A stretch of 31,762 bases of DNA from IMG/VR virus record IMGVR_UViG_3300020183_000299, positions 1 through 31,762 of that record. The stretch is one strand, 5' to 3'. Under the pieces are notes generated by a model. It had not been told where the DNA came from. It saw nothing but the letters and a program-made list of their open reading frames with translations, and ran no database searches. Below are positions 13,237 to 22,167 of the stretch, piece by piece; positions within the stretch are counted from its first letter, which is position 1; each line of letters opens with the position of its first letter. This DNA is from a virus. Made by a program: the position numbers and the translations under genes.

Positions 13237-15412
13237 AGCAGCCTTTTATTTTTGACGTGAATTTAACGCCGTTAGACAAATTAATTTTATTAGGATCGAA
13301 ATAACATTCAATTAACGCTTCGTTAGGGTTCGGGAAAGTTAACGTAGCCACTGAGCCAGAAATAGGCGTTAACGGGTTCGCTAAATCGTTATCAAAAGGT
13401 ATAACAGTTGAACAAATCCAACGCGGGGCGCTTTCCGTAGGTTCAATTGTTATCATTCCCCAAACGGTAACCGTGTCCCAATCGCCCGAAATAAGCGTGT
13501 GTAACGCACTTACTTTGTGTAATTCACCCTCTACTATCACTCCAACGGTTTGCGACGTGCTAACGACTTCTAATTGCATCGTTTGGTCGATATTCGCATC
13601 GCTGTCGTAATCCTTTATTACTATTGTTTCCTTGTATTGTGAATCTAAGCCGTCAATGTTTGCCGTAATTCTTAACTCTAAATTCCAATTGGTTTCAGTT
13701 CCATACGGTACCCAATTTTTAGTCTGTTTATTAGGGTAAAAATCCGCATCTGCATTTGTTTGTGCTATCCAATATTCCCAATTATAGAAGAAAGGAAAGT
13801 TAATACTAAATCCGTAATCTGTTAAGGTATCAATAGTTCCGTAACGTTCGAGCCTTGCCGTTCTTTTTTCAGAAGTCGTTGGAAGCGTTGTAATAACGGT
13901 TTGACTTTGGTTTATGTTATAGTATCCCCCAACCTTTGGAACGCCCGTAAAATCAAATAAAACGCTGTTGAGTAAAAACTCGTCATTACTTACTGAATTT
14001 ACTGCCCAAATTTCTGCCTTTGTGTACGTAATATCTACGTTAATCGGTACTATAAAGCCACCGGAAAACGCTATATCATCCTCAACGTTTCCTTCAAAGC
14101 CTAATTTTGTAAGGTCTGGAAGTACTATGTTTTGTGAATGATCCACAAAGCGGTGAACTACCATGTTAAGCGGGTCGCCTTGTTTCGCTTGTGCTGTTAG
14201 TTGGTCCGCAAATAACAAAAGGTTTACCGTTCCGTATTTTGCCCAAACATCAAACAACCTATCCCCGTCGTTTCTGGCTTCCATAAATATTGTGAAATCA
14301 TTGTTAGGCGTGAACTCCCAATCCCACGTTGTAACCGTTCCAACTGTTACCGGGTTGCTAAATTCTAAGGTGTAACCTGCTCCCGTTGGGTTCGTTGGTG
14401 AAGTAAGTAAAATCGGTGCTGTTCCCGTAGTGGTTTCAATGAACATGCTTAGTTCGCTCTGGTCTACGGTTTTATTCTTATAATACGCATCGTCCGTAGG
14501 AATGTAACCCGCTCCAAATCCAAAGTCTGTACTCGCTGAGTCTATTGAAATAGTACCCGTTTGCGTAGTATTATATTCTAAGGTTGCAATTCCTTGTACT
14601 AAGGTCGCGTCAATTACTCCCGTATTGTAGGCTTCATCGTACCAACCAGTGTCGGCGTTATCACAAATTACATAAGAATAATTATTGTTAGGGTTTCCGT
14701 AGGTACGCGCCCAAACAGTACCGAAATACGCTTTTAAACAACTGCCAAAATTAAAGGAACTTTCTGACATCGCACCGCCTTGAATAAACTCAACGGTTAA
14801 TGTATAAGTTCTGCGATCATTTGGATAAGAAGTTAAGTCTTTAATCGAAGCATTTACCGTGTATTGTCCTGACTTTATATTGACCTGCGTACCTGTAACA
14901 ACTTGGTTCGTTGTAGTTCCTGTTAAATCAAAAAATATTCTGTTTACTGAACCGTCTATTTGGCTATTTGGCGTTAACGCAGCGGCCTGTTGAATGAAGT
15001 TAAGGTTTAATTCTAAGCCGTTACGCTTGTTTCCTGTTTTGTATTTAACAATCAAAGCCACGTACTGAGTACTACTTTTCCACGTAACGTGCGCATCTAC
15101 TATTATATAACTTGCCTCAACTACTAAAACGTCAACCGTAGTCGTAGCGTGAACATTTCCGTTGGAATTGTAAACAACCACGTCTATTTCGTCACCAACC
15201 TGAAAGCCTTCCGTTAAGAAGTTTCCACCGCTCCACGTTATTTGGTTTGTTCCTGGCGTATAACTTAAATAGTTAATCGGTGAGTCAAATACCGATATTT
15301 GTTCTAAAATCTGACACGTAAACGTATGTTTATCTCCTGCATTCGCTTGGTAGAAATTCAGCGAATTTGCAAACATATCTTCGAAATCCTTATTACTTAC
15401 TGCTATTGGCAT
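13229..15412 (-). CDS. Large distal tail/baseplate protein (727 aa)
   Basis: A 727-residue Asn/Thr/Asp-rich beta protein. The N-terminal third looks like Ig-like or fibronectin-like beta units (YLSYTPGTNQITWSGGNFLT; VQINIKSGQYTVNASIKDLT-like segments). No enzyme motif is visible. Size, composition and location after the tape measure and tail-tip proteins suggest a baseplate or fibre-attachment protein. It is bounded by a 20-base overlap with the small gene before it and an eight-base overlap with the next. Confidence 0.7.
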   Translation of the reverse strand: MPIAVSNKDFEDMFANSLNFYQANAGDKHTFTCQILEQISVFDSPINYLSYTPGTNQITWSGGNFLTEGFQVGDEIDVVVYNSNGNVHATTTVDVLVVEASYIIVDAHVTWKSSTQYVALIVKYKTGNKRNGLELNLNFIQQAAALTPNSQIDGSVNRIFFDLTGTTTNQVVTGTQVNIKSGQYTVNASIKDLTSYPNDRRTYTLTVEFIQGGAMSESSFNFGSCLKAYFGTVWARTYGNPNNNYSYVICDNADTGWYDEAYNTGVIDATLVQGIATLEYNTTQTGTISIDSASTDFGFGAGYIPTDDAYYKNKTVDQSELSMFIETTTGTAPILLTSPTNPTGAGYTLEFSNPVTVGTVTTWDWEFTPNNDFTIFMEARNDGDRLFDVWAKYGTVNLLLFADQLTAQAKQGDPLNMVVHRFVDHSQNIVLPDLTKLGFEGNVEDDIAFSGGFIVPINVDITYTKAEIWAVNSVSNDEFLLNSVLFDFTGVPKVGGYYNINQSQTVITTLPTTSEKRTARLERYGTIDTLTDYGFSINFPFFYNWEYWIAQTNADADFYPNKQTKNWVPYGTETNWNLELRITANIDGLDSQYKETIVIKDYDSDANIDQTMQLEVVSTSQTVGVIVEGELHKVSALHTLISGDWDTVTVWGMITIEPTESAPRWICSTVIPFDNDLANPLTPISGSVATLTFPNPNEALIECYFDPNKINLSNGVKFTSKIKGCYV

Positions 15413-15614
15413 ATTTATTCAGTATTATATTTACGCTATTCATGTCTTTTGCTTGACGCGCTTGTGCTAAATCCTTCAATAATTGGTCTGCTGTTTCGGG
15501 ATCCGTTTCCGCCACTTCCTTAATGGCGTTATGCGCCGCATCTAAAATACCTTGTAAAGAGGTCGATAGGTTTTGCGCCGTTGCCTTAAATTGGTTTAAT
15601 TGCTCTTCTGTCAT
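15393..15614 (-). CDS. Small helical protein between tail genes (73 aa)
   Basis: A 73-residue helical protein, MTEEQLNQFKATAQNLSTSL at the start, with AEtDPETADQLLKDLAQARQ near 35-54. ATG 15614 is chosen because it shares four bases with the upstream stop; a longer frame to 15653 exists but overlaps the previous gene deeply. Ala/Gln/Leu-rich helices suggest a trimer- or dimer-forming spacer or chaperone for tail assembly, by location only. Confidence 0.65.
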   Translation of the reverse strand: MTEEQLNQFKATAQNLSTSLQGILDAAHNAIKEVAETDPETADQLLKDLAQARQAKDMNSVNIILNKYANSSK

Positions 15615-17341
15615 GCGTCTATTTTTAGTAATTCTACTTTTCCATTTGCCCAATCCATAGGCTCTTTATACGTTAATTTTGCGTAACTCTTTTCGTCAAT
15701 CCATTCAATCCGTAGTATCTCGCACCACTTGTTATTTATGAACGCAAAGTTATTGTTCTGCAAAGCTACAAATTCCGAATGTCTTAATCTTATTCGAGCC
15801 TCTTCATGTATAATAAAATCGTTATCCGCTATGAAATTAATGTAGTGAAAGTTATCCCACAAAGCCGTTGCGCTGTAATGCGTTTCATATTTTAGCCTAT
15901 CCAAACTCACTCTACTATTGTTTCCGGGCACCGGCTTAACGTAAAGGCTTTTTGTAATACCGAAATACTCGTTGCTTATTTTTAAGGCGTTTACACGGTC
16001 TAATATTTGAGCAAAATAATTCGTTCCACCTAATCCAAAAGTAATTACGTTTGTTATTACGTCTACTGAAACGGCGAAAGGTATTGCAAGTAATTCCAAA
16101 AAGCCTAAATTTCCCTTGTAAGCACCCATTGAAAAGTTCATTCTAACCTCATTCAATCCTTTGATAGTAACTAAATCAGGTTGCGTTGTTGGCATCGTAT
16201 TTTCTGTTGAGTATTCCGCATGGTGATAACCAAACATTTGCCCGTCTACCGTATGCGTATCGGTGTAATCTAATGCGTAACTAATGTAATATCGCTTCCA
16301 AGTTTCTTCGGTATTGTACGTAAATTGTTCGTCGCGGTCGGGTTGCAGGTTCAAAGCTGGTTCTAACATTAAACTCGATTGTGTTTGTAGCCAGTCCCTG
16401 CGTTCTATTCTCGCGGTTTTTGTAGTCGGGTTAATATAGAGCTTTGCATTGAATTGTTTTAATACCTCGTCTAACCAATCGCCAAATGTCGGTGTCGTGT
16501 CCGAAGCTGAACAGTGTCCTGAGTTAAAATAGTCTGGTAAATTGTTAGAAATCTTATCGAAAAAACTTTCATTTGTGCTTTGTAAAGGTATTGGAAGCGT
16601 AAACCAACCGGGGTAATATGTAAAAATTGTACTATCCAAGGCCGTATAACCTAAATATTGACATCCTTTTTTAAATATTTCTTTATAATACAGTCCTTTG
16701 AGGTATTTAATTCGAGGGAAAAGTATAGGGAAAAGCTGAGCCATTAACACAATTAACGCACCTAATAAGCTAATAAAGTAAATCAATTGTATTGCGAATT
16801 TTAACGTACCTTGAACGGGTGTCGTTGCTATTTCTGCTGCCCTATCCTGTAAATCTTTTGCCGCCTTAATTAATTCCAAAGTGATTAAAAAGATACTTAT
16901 TGCCATGTTAAACGCATCTGAGGAAGCGTTGTCCCGAATAACAAAATACCCAACGTCTTTATAATCAAAGAACGTGGGGTTATCTTTTGCCATTAAATCG
17001 AAGGAAGTTCCCCGTGCTTTGTCCCAAAAATCATCACTACCATTTCGCCTTTTTAACTTAACCTCAACTTCGTGTTGTCTTATTAAGGGTTTATTTGAAG
17101 GGTCTGAAAGGTCTATATAATAGTCAAGGGTAACGTTTTCCATTTCTACCGTGTACGGTATTCCTAAAAATAAGCCGTTATTCTGGATCCAATTACGTAT
17201 TAATTCGTTCGCTTCACGTGGTAAAATAACCGTATCCACGTTTAAACTAAGGACCTCGGGGTTGCCCGTGAAATCACTTACTACCCCTATCGAATCCCTG
17301 TTACGTGGGCTTATTTCTATTCCGTTTAATAAATGCCTCAT
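15611..17341 (-). CDS. Tail/baseplate protein with internal hydrophobic helices (576 aa)
   Basis: A 576-residue protein directly after the tape measure protein, where the distal tail or tail-hub protein is expected. The N-terminus (MRHLLNGIEISPRNRDSIGV) and the strand-rich second half are usual for hub proteins. Unusually, residues about 142-156 (AISIFLITLELI) and 180-209 (FAIQLIYFISLLGALIVLMA) form hydrophobic helices, the second long enough to cross a membrane. Such segments could be hidden in the hub and released during DNA injection. Overlaps the tape measure gene by four bases. Confidence 0.7.
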   Translation of the reverse strand: MRHLLNGIEISPRNRDSIGVVSDFTGNPEVLSLNVDTVILPREANELIRNWIQNNGLFLGIPYTVEMENVTLDYYIDLSDPSNKPLIRQHEVEVKLKRRNGSDDFWDKARGTSFDLMAKDNPTFFDYKDVGYFVIRDNASSDAFNMAISIFLITLELIKAAKDLQDRAAEIATTPVQGTLKFAIQLIYFISLLGALIVLMAQLFPILFPRIKYLKGLYYKEIFKKGCQYLGYTALDSTIFTYYPGWFTLPIPLQSTNESFFDKISNNLPDYFNSGHCSASDTTPTFGDWLDEVLKQFNAKLYINPTTKTARIERRDWLQTQSSLMLEPALNLQPDRDEQFTYNTEETWKRYYISYALDYTDTHTVDGQMFGYHHAEYSTENTMPTTQPDLVTIKGLNEVRMNFSMGAYKGNLGFLELLAIPFAVSVDVITNVITFGLGGTNYFAQILDRVNALKISNEYFGITKSLYVKPVPGNNSRVSLDRLKYETHYSATALWDNFHYINFIADNDFIIHEEARIRLRHSEFVALQNNNFAFINNKWCEILRIEWIDEKSYAKLTYKEPMDWANGKVELLKIDA

Positions 17342-20307
17342 TTTCTAACTTTAAAACGGTTGTAAACTGTGGTATTTCCCTGCTTTGTGCTTTGTACTAT
17401 TTCCATTGCGCTCTGCGTTATTTCTCCTAACTGAATATTCGTTTCAGGTTTGTGCTTAATTACTTCGGTAAGTGTATCTAATTTATTCACTAATAAGGCT
17501 AATTCTAAGGAATTATGCGCCGTGTCCTTACCTATTAACCTTCCGTTTTGGTAATCTGTAGCCAGTCGCGTTAATTGTTCGTTGGTTAGACTTCCTATTT
17601 GGTCGTTTAAACTCTTTGGAATAACTCGCTCGTGTGGGTGAAGTACCGCGTGAAAGCCTCCTTTTCCGTCTACGCCACCACCTGCGCCCGTATCTTCTGT
17701 TCCTTCGTAAAACATCGGTAACGTACTAATGAATGCCTGTAATAAACTCGCATCGCGTATAGTATTTGCTAAGGCTGTTTTCGGATCCTGTGCCGCGTGT
17801 CCTGCGTAGGTTTGATAAATAGTGTTCGCTAATTCCATACGTTGCTGACGTTTCATTTCTCGCTCTTTACGTTGGTTGCTTTCCGCTATTATTCGCTCCT
17901 GCTCTGCAAGGGATTGTTCTGCATTTATATTTCCGTTGGCTGCTAACTCCCTGTAAACCTCCGCTTGTTTTTCGGCTGCGCTAATTTCTTTGTCAATAAG
18001 CGCTATCCTTTCGTCAGATTGTTTTTTAAAGAAGTCCGTAGTTTGTTGTGCATATTGCTTACTGAGTTCAAAGTTTTTATTTAAAGCTTCTCCATATTTT
18101 TTATTTACCTCTGCTAATTCTCTTGCCTTTGCTTCTGCAATAATTTTTAATTGTTCTGCATTACCTTTTGCTTTTTCTTCTAATTCAAAGTATTTATCGT
18201 TTATGGCTCTTATTTCTCTTTGTGTTTGTGTTAAGGTAGCATTATAATTATCTTCTTGCAGACCTTCTATAATATCGGCCAATTCGTTTGCATTTCTAAT
18301 AGTTGCTCGGTCAATTTCTGCCTGTGCATCAATGTACAATTGTTTTTCTTGATCCTTGTATTTTTGTATTATTGCATTTATATCTTTTAGTTCCTGTTCT
18401 TTTAAATCCTTAGTGTCCTTTCCGGCTTTATCTGCTAAATCAAACAAAGTTTCGTATTGAGTCATGACATCTTGTATTTCTTTTTCCTGTGCATTAGTTA
18501 TTCTGGAGATACGATCACGTTCTATTGCTTCATAATATGCCTTCAATGCATCATTCATAGTTGTAACCTGTTTTGTTGCAGTGCCTAAATTTCGTGTGCT
18601 TTGTGTTGTTTGTTTAACTCGGTAATTGTATTTTCCTAATTCTTTATTTAAGTCTAAACCGGACATACCAAGATCATTCAATTCAAGTCCCAAGTTCATT
18701 ACTTCAGTTTGCAAATCACGATAGGTTTCAATTTGTTGCTCACCAAAAGATCCTTGTAATTTCAATGAATTTAATGTGGATTGTTCTACAGCCGTTTGTC
18801 CTTTTAAAAATTTGTCAAAATCAAATTCTTTGTAAGGATCATCAATCGGAATCCCTAATGTAGTTCTGGCCTTATTTGCTAATTCAATTTGCTTTTCAAT
18901 AATTTTAGTAATTTTTTCTTCATTTTGTTTTTGTCTTATTTTTAATGTTTGAAAAGTAATGTAATCTGCTACGGCTTGATTTAATTGAGCCTGGAAATCT
19001 ATTTCACTTGCCATATTTTTTAACGTAGTTCCATATTGACTGTTAATTTGATCAATCAAATTTTTACGTTCCTTACTATTTTGATTGGTCTGTTTTAATT
19101 GTGCAACAAGACCTACAAAATTAGCTGTTTGAGTTGCAATTTCTTGATTTTCTGCCTTTTGCTTTTCTATTAATTCCTTTTTTTGAGCCAAACGATCCTC
19201 TTCCATTTCTTGCCACGCCTTTCCTTCATCTGATAATTCCGAAAATTTAGAAATTGCATAACCTAATCCCGTTACAATTAATCCTATTCCGGTCACAGCA
19301 AATGCTTTACCGGCTGCAGTAAGTTGTTTAAATGCACCGGAAGCCTTTGCACCAAATGCAGTAATTGAGGCTTTTATTTCAACAAATTTTTGGTCTATTT
19401 CTCCCAACGTTTTTAAACTATCCGACAAATTCATTAATGCCGTTAATCTCATTAAAGACTTTTGTACGTTTTCGCTTTCAACTCCCATTAAAGCCATTGA
19501 CGCCTCAACCCCTTGAAAACCTGCAACTCCTAATTGGGCCGTTGTAACAAATCCACCTGCTAAATTTTCCACTGCATTTCCCGCTGTGGCTTTAATTGTT
19601 GCGTTGGTGTCATCTATTTGATCTTTTAATTCTGCGGCTCGTTGTGTCATTTCTTGAAAACGAGGATCTGTTTGCTCTAAGTTTTGCAATTCACGAACTA
19701 ATTGCCTAAATTCCATTTTTAAATTGCGGGTTGCACCTTCGTAATTACCTACGTTTCTTTGGTGTTGACCTACTGTAGCATCAACTTCCTTTAACTGTTT
19801 GTCGAGTTTTGTAATGGTATTTAGTAAATCCTTTGCCTCTTGCGTGTTGGTTTGGTTGGTTACTGCTAAATCTTTGTATGCTTTACGGGCTTTATTTAAT
19901 TCAGCGCTTAATTTAGAGTACGCACTCACTTCATTCTGTGCGTTTTTAGCCGTTTTCTCTTGTTCTTTGGCTAATCGTGCCGCCTCTTGTGCCTGAGCCT
20001 TCTGTAACTTAACTAATTCGGCTTCGGCTTTTATCCTTTGTTGGTCCGCTTGTGCTTTTAGTTTCTCAATTTCTACGGATTGTTTCATTAATTTGTTAGC
20101 CTCTTCACTGACTGCCGTGAATTGTTTTAACTGAGCTGTTGAAGCCTGAGTATTTGCCGTTAATTCGTTCTTTAAACCTTGTGCCGTTGCTTTTAATTCA
20201 GCCTGTAATTCATTAAATACTGCAAGGGTTTTCGTTGCCGAGTCCCGGACCCCTTTAAACAAGTCCTCTTGTTCGAATAAATCACTGCTACTAATTTTTT
20301 TTGCCAT
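17338..20307 (-). CDS. Tail tape measure protein (989 aa)
   Basis: The longest gene in the window; 989 residues, mostly helical with long coiled coils rich in Ala, Gln, Glu and Lys (for example KLKAQADQQRIKAEAELVKL near 80-99). A glycine-rich hydrophobic segment, AVTGIGLIVTGLGYAI (about 334-350), is typical of tape measure proteins, which are ejected with DNA and may form a channel. At roughly 1.5 angstroms of tail per residue it would set a tail of about 150 nm. The middle (about 18.06-19.6 kb) is poorer in CpG than the ends, suggesting recombination. A 17-base overlap with the upstream gene is present. Confidence 0.92.
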   Translation of the reverse strand: MAKKISSSDLFEQEDLFKGVRDSATKTLAVFNELQAELKATAQGLKNELTANTQASTAQLKQFTAVSEEANKLMKQSVEIEKLKAQADQQRIKAEAELVKLQKAQAQEAARLAKEQEKTAKNAQNEVSAYSKLSAELNKARKAYKDLAVTNQTNTQEAKDLLNTITKLDKQLKEVDATVGQHQRNVGNYEGATRNLKMEFRQLVRELQNLEQTDPRFQEMTQRAAELKDQIDDTNATIKATAGNAVENLAGGFVTTAQLGVAGFQGVEASMALMGVESENVQKSLMRLTALMNLSDSLKTLGEIDQKFVEIKASITAFGAKASGAFKQLTAAGKAFAVTGIGLIVTGLGYAISKFSELSDEGKAWQEMEEDRLAQKKELIEKQKAENQEIATQTANFVGLVAQLKQTNQNSKERKNLIDQINSQYGTTLKNMASEIDFQAQLNQAVADYITFQTLKIRQKQNEEKITKIIEKQIELANKARTTLGIPIDDPYKEFDFDKFLKGQTAVEQSTLNSLKLQGSFGEQQIETYRDLQTEVMNLGLELNDLGMSGLDLNKELGKYNYRVKQTTQSTRNLGTATKQVTTMNDALKAYYEAIERDRISRITNAQEKEIQDVMTQYETLFDLADKAGKDTKDLKEQELKDINAIIQKYKDQEKQLYIDAQAEIDRATIRNANELADIIEGLQEDNYNATLTQTQREIRAINDKYFELEEKAKGNAEQLKIIAEAKARELAEVNKKYGEALNKNFELSKQYAQQTTDFFKKQSDERIALIDKEISAAEKQAEVYRELAANGNINAEQSLAEQERIIAESNQRKEREMKRQQRMELANTIYQTYAGHAAQDPKTALANTIRDASLLQAFISTLPMFYEGTEDTGAGGGVDGKGGFHAVLHPHERVIPKSLNDQIGSLTNEQLTRLATDYQNGRLIGKDTAHNSLELALLVNKLDTLTEVIKHKPETNIQLGEITQSAMEIVQSTKQGNTTVYNRFKVRK

Positions 20308-20854
20308 CGTTCTGCGCTTTTATGTATCTTTCGTATTCTTTTTGTAGGTTAAAAAACTCCAATACCGTTATTTCCTTTGGTTTTATCCACTGACCTAACC
20401 ACTTCGATAAGTGAATTAAGGTCTGGTCTATACTTACTCCCGTTCCCGCCGTGCTTATAATGTTCTTTAACCTGGTTTCTTCCATTTCAATTAAGGTTAA
20501 TTTGAACCTGTCGCCACTAATTACGTACTCGAGTTCTTGAATGGCTTTGTCTTTTATGCATTTTAATATTTTTTTATGCACCTTACTAAGCCCAAATTCC
20601 TTCAAATACTCATCGTAAACCAATTCCCACGCTTCCACGTCCTTTTGTTCTGAGCCATTTTGAGCCCTTCTAATGAACTTTAATTCACCTGCTAAGCATT
20701 TATTCCAATTGTATAACGGCAATTCGTCAATCGCCCTGTAATATCCTTCTAACCTCTTTGTCGTATCGTTCGAGTAATTCGGTTTTAAGTTTTTCTTTGC
20801 TTTCTTCCGTGAGTCCAATAATGCCCTCACCAAATTTCGTAAATAAGTTATCAT
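20291..20854 (-). CDS. Tail assembly chaperone candidate 2, possibly made by +1 shift
   Basis: A frame of up to 187 residues from ATG 20854, but its first about 41 codons lie over the end of the preceding gene and look non-coding. The coding-like part begins near 20731 (ATT, then IDELPLYNWNKCLAGELKF), just at the stop of the upstream frame, with no ATG nearby. This part is 146 residues and helical (EFGLSKVHKKILKCIKDKAI). Its place between the major tail protein and the tape measure gene is where tail assembly chaperones lie. Either an unusual start codon or a +1 shift at GAT TGA C (20732-20726) would make the real protein. Confidence 0.6.
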   Translation of the reverse strand: MITYLRNLVRALLDSRKKAKKNLKPNYSNDTTKRLEGYYRAIDELPLYNWNKCLAGELKFIRRAQNGSEQKDVEAWELVYDEYLKEFGLSKVHKKILKCIKDKAIQELEYVISGDRFKLTLIEMEETRLKNIISTAGTGVSIDQTLIHLSKWLGQWIKPKEITVLEFFNLQKEYERYIKAQNDGKKN

Positions 20855-21176
20855 TGTCTTTTATTGGGTCTGCGTCTACTTCGAAAAAGTCTTTTCCTAA
20901 CAAAAATACCATACTTCTGTAAAAATCACCCGTGTCAAATAAATTGTACGGCTCTCCTTCCTTTTTACGCCCGTTGGTTAACATTTCAGTATAGGCTGAA
21001 TAATAACCTATAATTTGTCCCGTTTCGTCAACTCCTTTTTCAAATAATTGATCCTGTTGAATGTACTCAACTATTATTTTATTCTGTAAATTCTGGTCAC
21101 TAAATACCCTAATCCATACTTCCGCAGGTTTTAAATATCCTACTACGTGGTTCATTAAATTGGTAATTGCTTCCAT
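20727..21176 (-). CDS. Tail assembly chaperone candidate 1
   Basis: A 149-residue protein beginning MEAITNLMNHVVGYLKPAEV and ending EVRRILQGD, with FYRSMVFLLGKDFFEVDADP (residues about 86-105) in the middle. I chose ATG 21176: an upstream in-frame ATG at 21236 would place the terminator stem-loop inside the gene. Position between the major tail protein and tape measure genes fits the first of the two tail-assembly chaperones (lambda G/T-like). Its last 128 bases overlap the next frame, which sits in the +1 phase. No enzyme motif. Confidence 0.65.
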   Translation of the reverse strand: MEAITNLMNHVVGYLKPAEVWIRVFSDQNLQNKIIVEYIQQDQLFEKGVDETGQIIGYYSAYTEMLTNGRKKEGEPYNLFDTGDFYRSMVFLLGKDFFEVDADPIKDNDNLFTKFGEGIIGLTEESKEKLKTELLERYDKEVRRILQGD

Positions 21177-21184
21177 TTGAAATT

Positions 21185-21211
21185 CAAAGGTATAAAAAAA
21201 GACCCGCACAA
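21185..21211 (-). promoter_or_regulatory. Possible promoter after the major tail protein terminator
   Basis: TACCTTTG (21185-21192) fits TAnnTTTG; TTG (21209-21211) is 16 bases upstream, shorter than usual. It is embedded in the downstream half of the terminator hairpin and lies 8 bases from ATG 21176, which gives a very short leader. Tentative. Confidence 0.4.
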
Positions 21212-21230
21212 AATTGTACGAGTCTTTTTT
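21194..21230 (-). terminator. Strong terminator after the major tail protein
   Basis: On the minus strand AGACUCGUAC, a four-base-region loop, and GUGCGGGUCU pair over 10 bp with two G-U pairs, flanked by A-runs and U-runs of six to seven bases. It may work in both directions. It sits 20 bases after the major tail gene and should lower downstream expression. Confidence 0.8.
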
Positions 21231-21249
21231 ACCCAAACAAAAGGGGGAT

Positions 21250-22155
21250 TTATAACGCTGTAAACGTTACTGAACCTGTGAAGCCGTCCTTAACAACTGA
21301 AACTGTATAATCGTCACCAGATAAAAACGAAGCCAATAACGTATAAGTTCCTGCAGGTGACTCACTCACTCCCGTAGGGTTACCAAATGAAACTTGGTTT
21401 GTTACGTCATAAATATCCCAGTCAGTTAAGCCTGTTACCCCTTGAAGTAAGATAGGATTTAACGCCGTTCCGTAGTCAAATGTAGCATCCAATGTTACAG
21501 AAACTGTAGTTACTTGTGAAGCAACCGCCAAATTTACATCGATAAGACCCGCCAAAGTATTGAAGTCAATACCCGCTTCCGTTGCTGTAATCATGTACAT
21601 TGTAGAATCGTCGAATAAACGATCGAAGTCAAATGTTAACATAATTTTCTGAACAGTTGAGTCTGTAGCAAACATAAATGTAGGGTTCCAAGATTGGTTG
21701 TCTACAGGAATAGGATATAAATACCCGCCTACTTTTGAACCAATTAAGTTACCTGTTACGTCAACTACGTATACTCCAAATTCAACGCAACGACCTGCCT
21801 TCATTTTTCCTAATAAGGTCGGAGTTGAATCCTCACCCCACAACTCGCCAGTAAATGAACGCTTACCTTCTCTAAGGAACGCCATACGTCCGCTATTAGC
21901 CTCTTCAAATTGGCTTTCTGCCTTTGGTAACTCCACGTTCTCAAATGCAGGTAAAGGAAACCAACGTTTTGACGCGTCTTTGTCGTTTACTAAGTCATTC
22001 CAAGTTGGAAGGGTTGTGGTTAAATCTATACTGTTTGCAGTTCCGTCGTTAGCTGTCAACGGAACCATTATTAATTTACTTGTTACGCTCTGAATAGGAA
22101 CGCAACCGGGACGCCCTGTGTTGCCAAGTCCCGCATTACAATTACATCCTGCCAT
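21250..22155 (-). CDS. Major tail protein
   Basis: A 301-residue protein. The N-terminus is cysteine-rich (MAGCNCNAGLGNTGRPGC), then GKRSFTGELWGEDSTPTLLG (93-112) and DNQSWNPTFMFATDSTVQKI (146-165), strand patterns found in major tail tube subunits of Bacteroidota siphoviruses. The last about 90 residues form an Ig-like beta domain ending FTGSVTFTAL, likely exposed on the tail surface. It lies between connector proteins and the tail chaperones, the classic place, and is followed by a strong terminator, consistent with high expression. Confidence 0.8.
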   Translation of the reverse strand: MAGCNCNAGLGNTGRPGCVPIQSVTSKLIMVPLTANDGTANSIDLTTTLPTWNDLVNDKDASKRWFPLPAFENVELPKAESQFEEANSGRMAFLREGKRSFTGELWGEDSTPTLLGKMKAGRCVEFGVYVVDVTGNLIGSKVGGYLYPIPVDNQSWNPTFMFATDSTVQKIMLTFDFDRLFDDSTMYMITATEAGIDFNTLAGLIDVNLAVASQVTTVSVTLDATFDYGTALNPILLQGVTGLTDWDIYDVTNQVSFGNPTGVSESPAGTYTLLASFLSGDDYTVSVVKDGFTGSVTFTAL

Positions 22156-22167
22156 GATTTCTTTTTT

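Noticed and set aside
14163-14375. Plus-strand frames inside tail genes (also 21698-22093 and 28463-28855)
   Set aside because: They overlap well-supported genes completely and read as antisense shadows.
21177-21236. Longer start for the first tail chaperone
   Set aside because: It would translate the stem and U-run of a strong terminator; ATG 21176 follows the promoter-like site.
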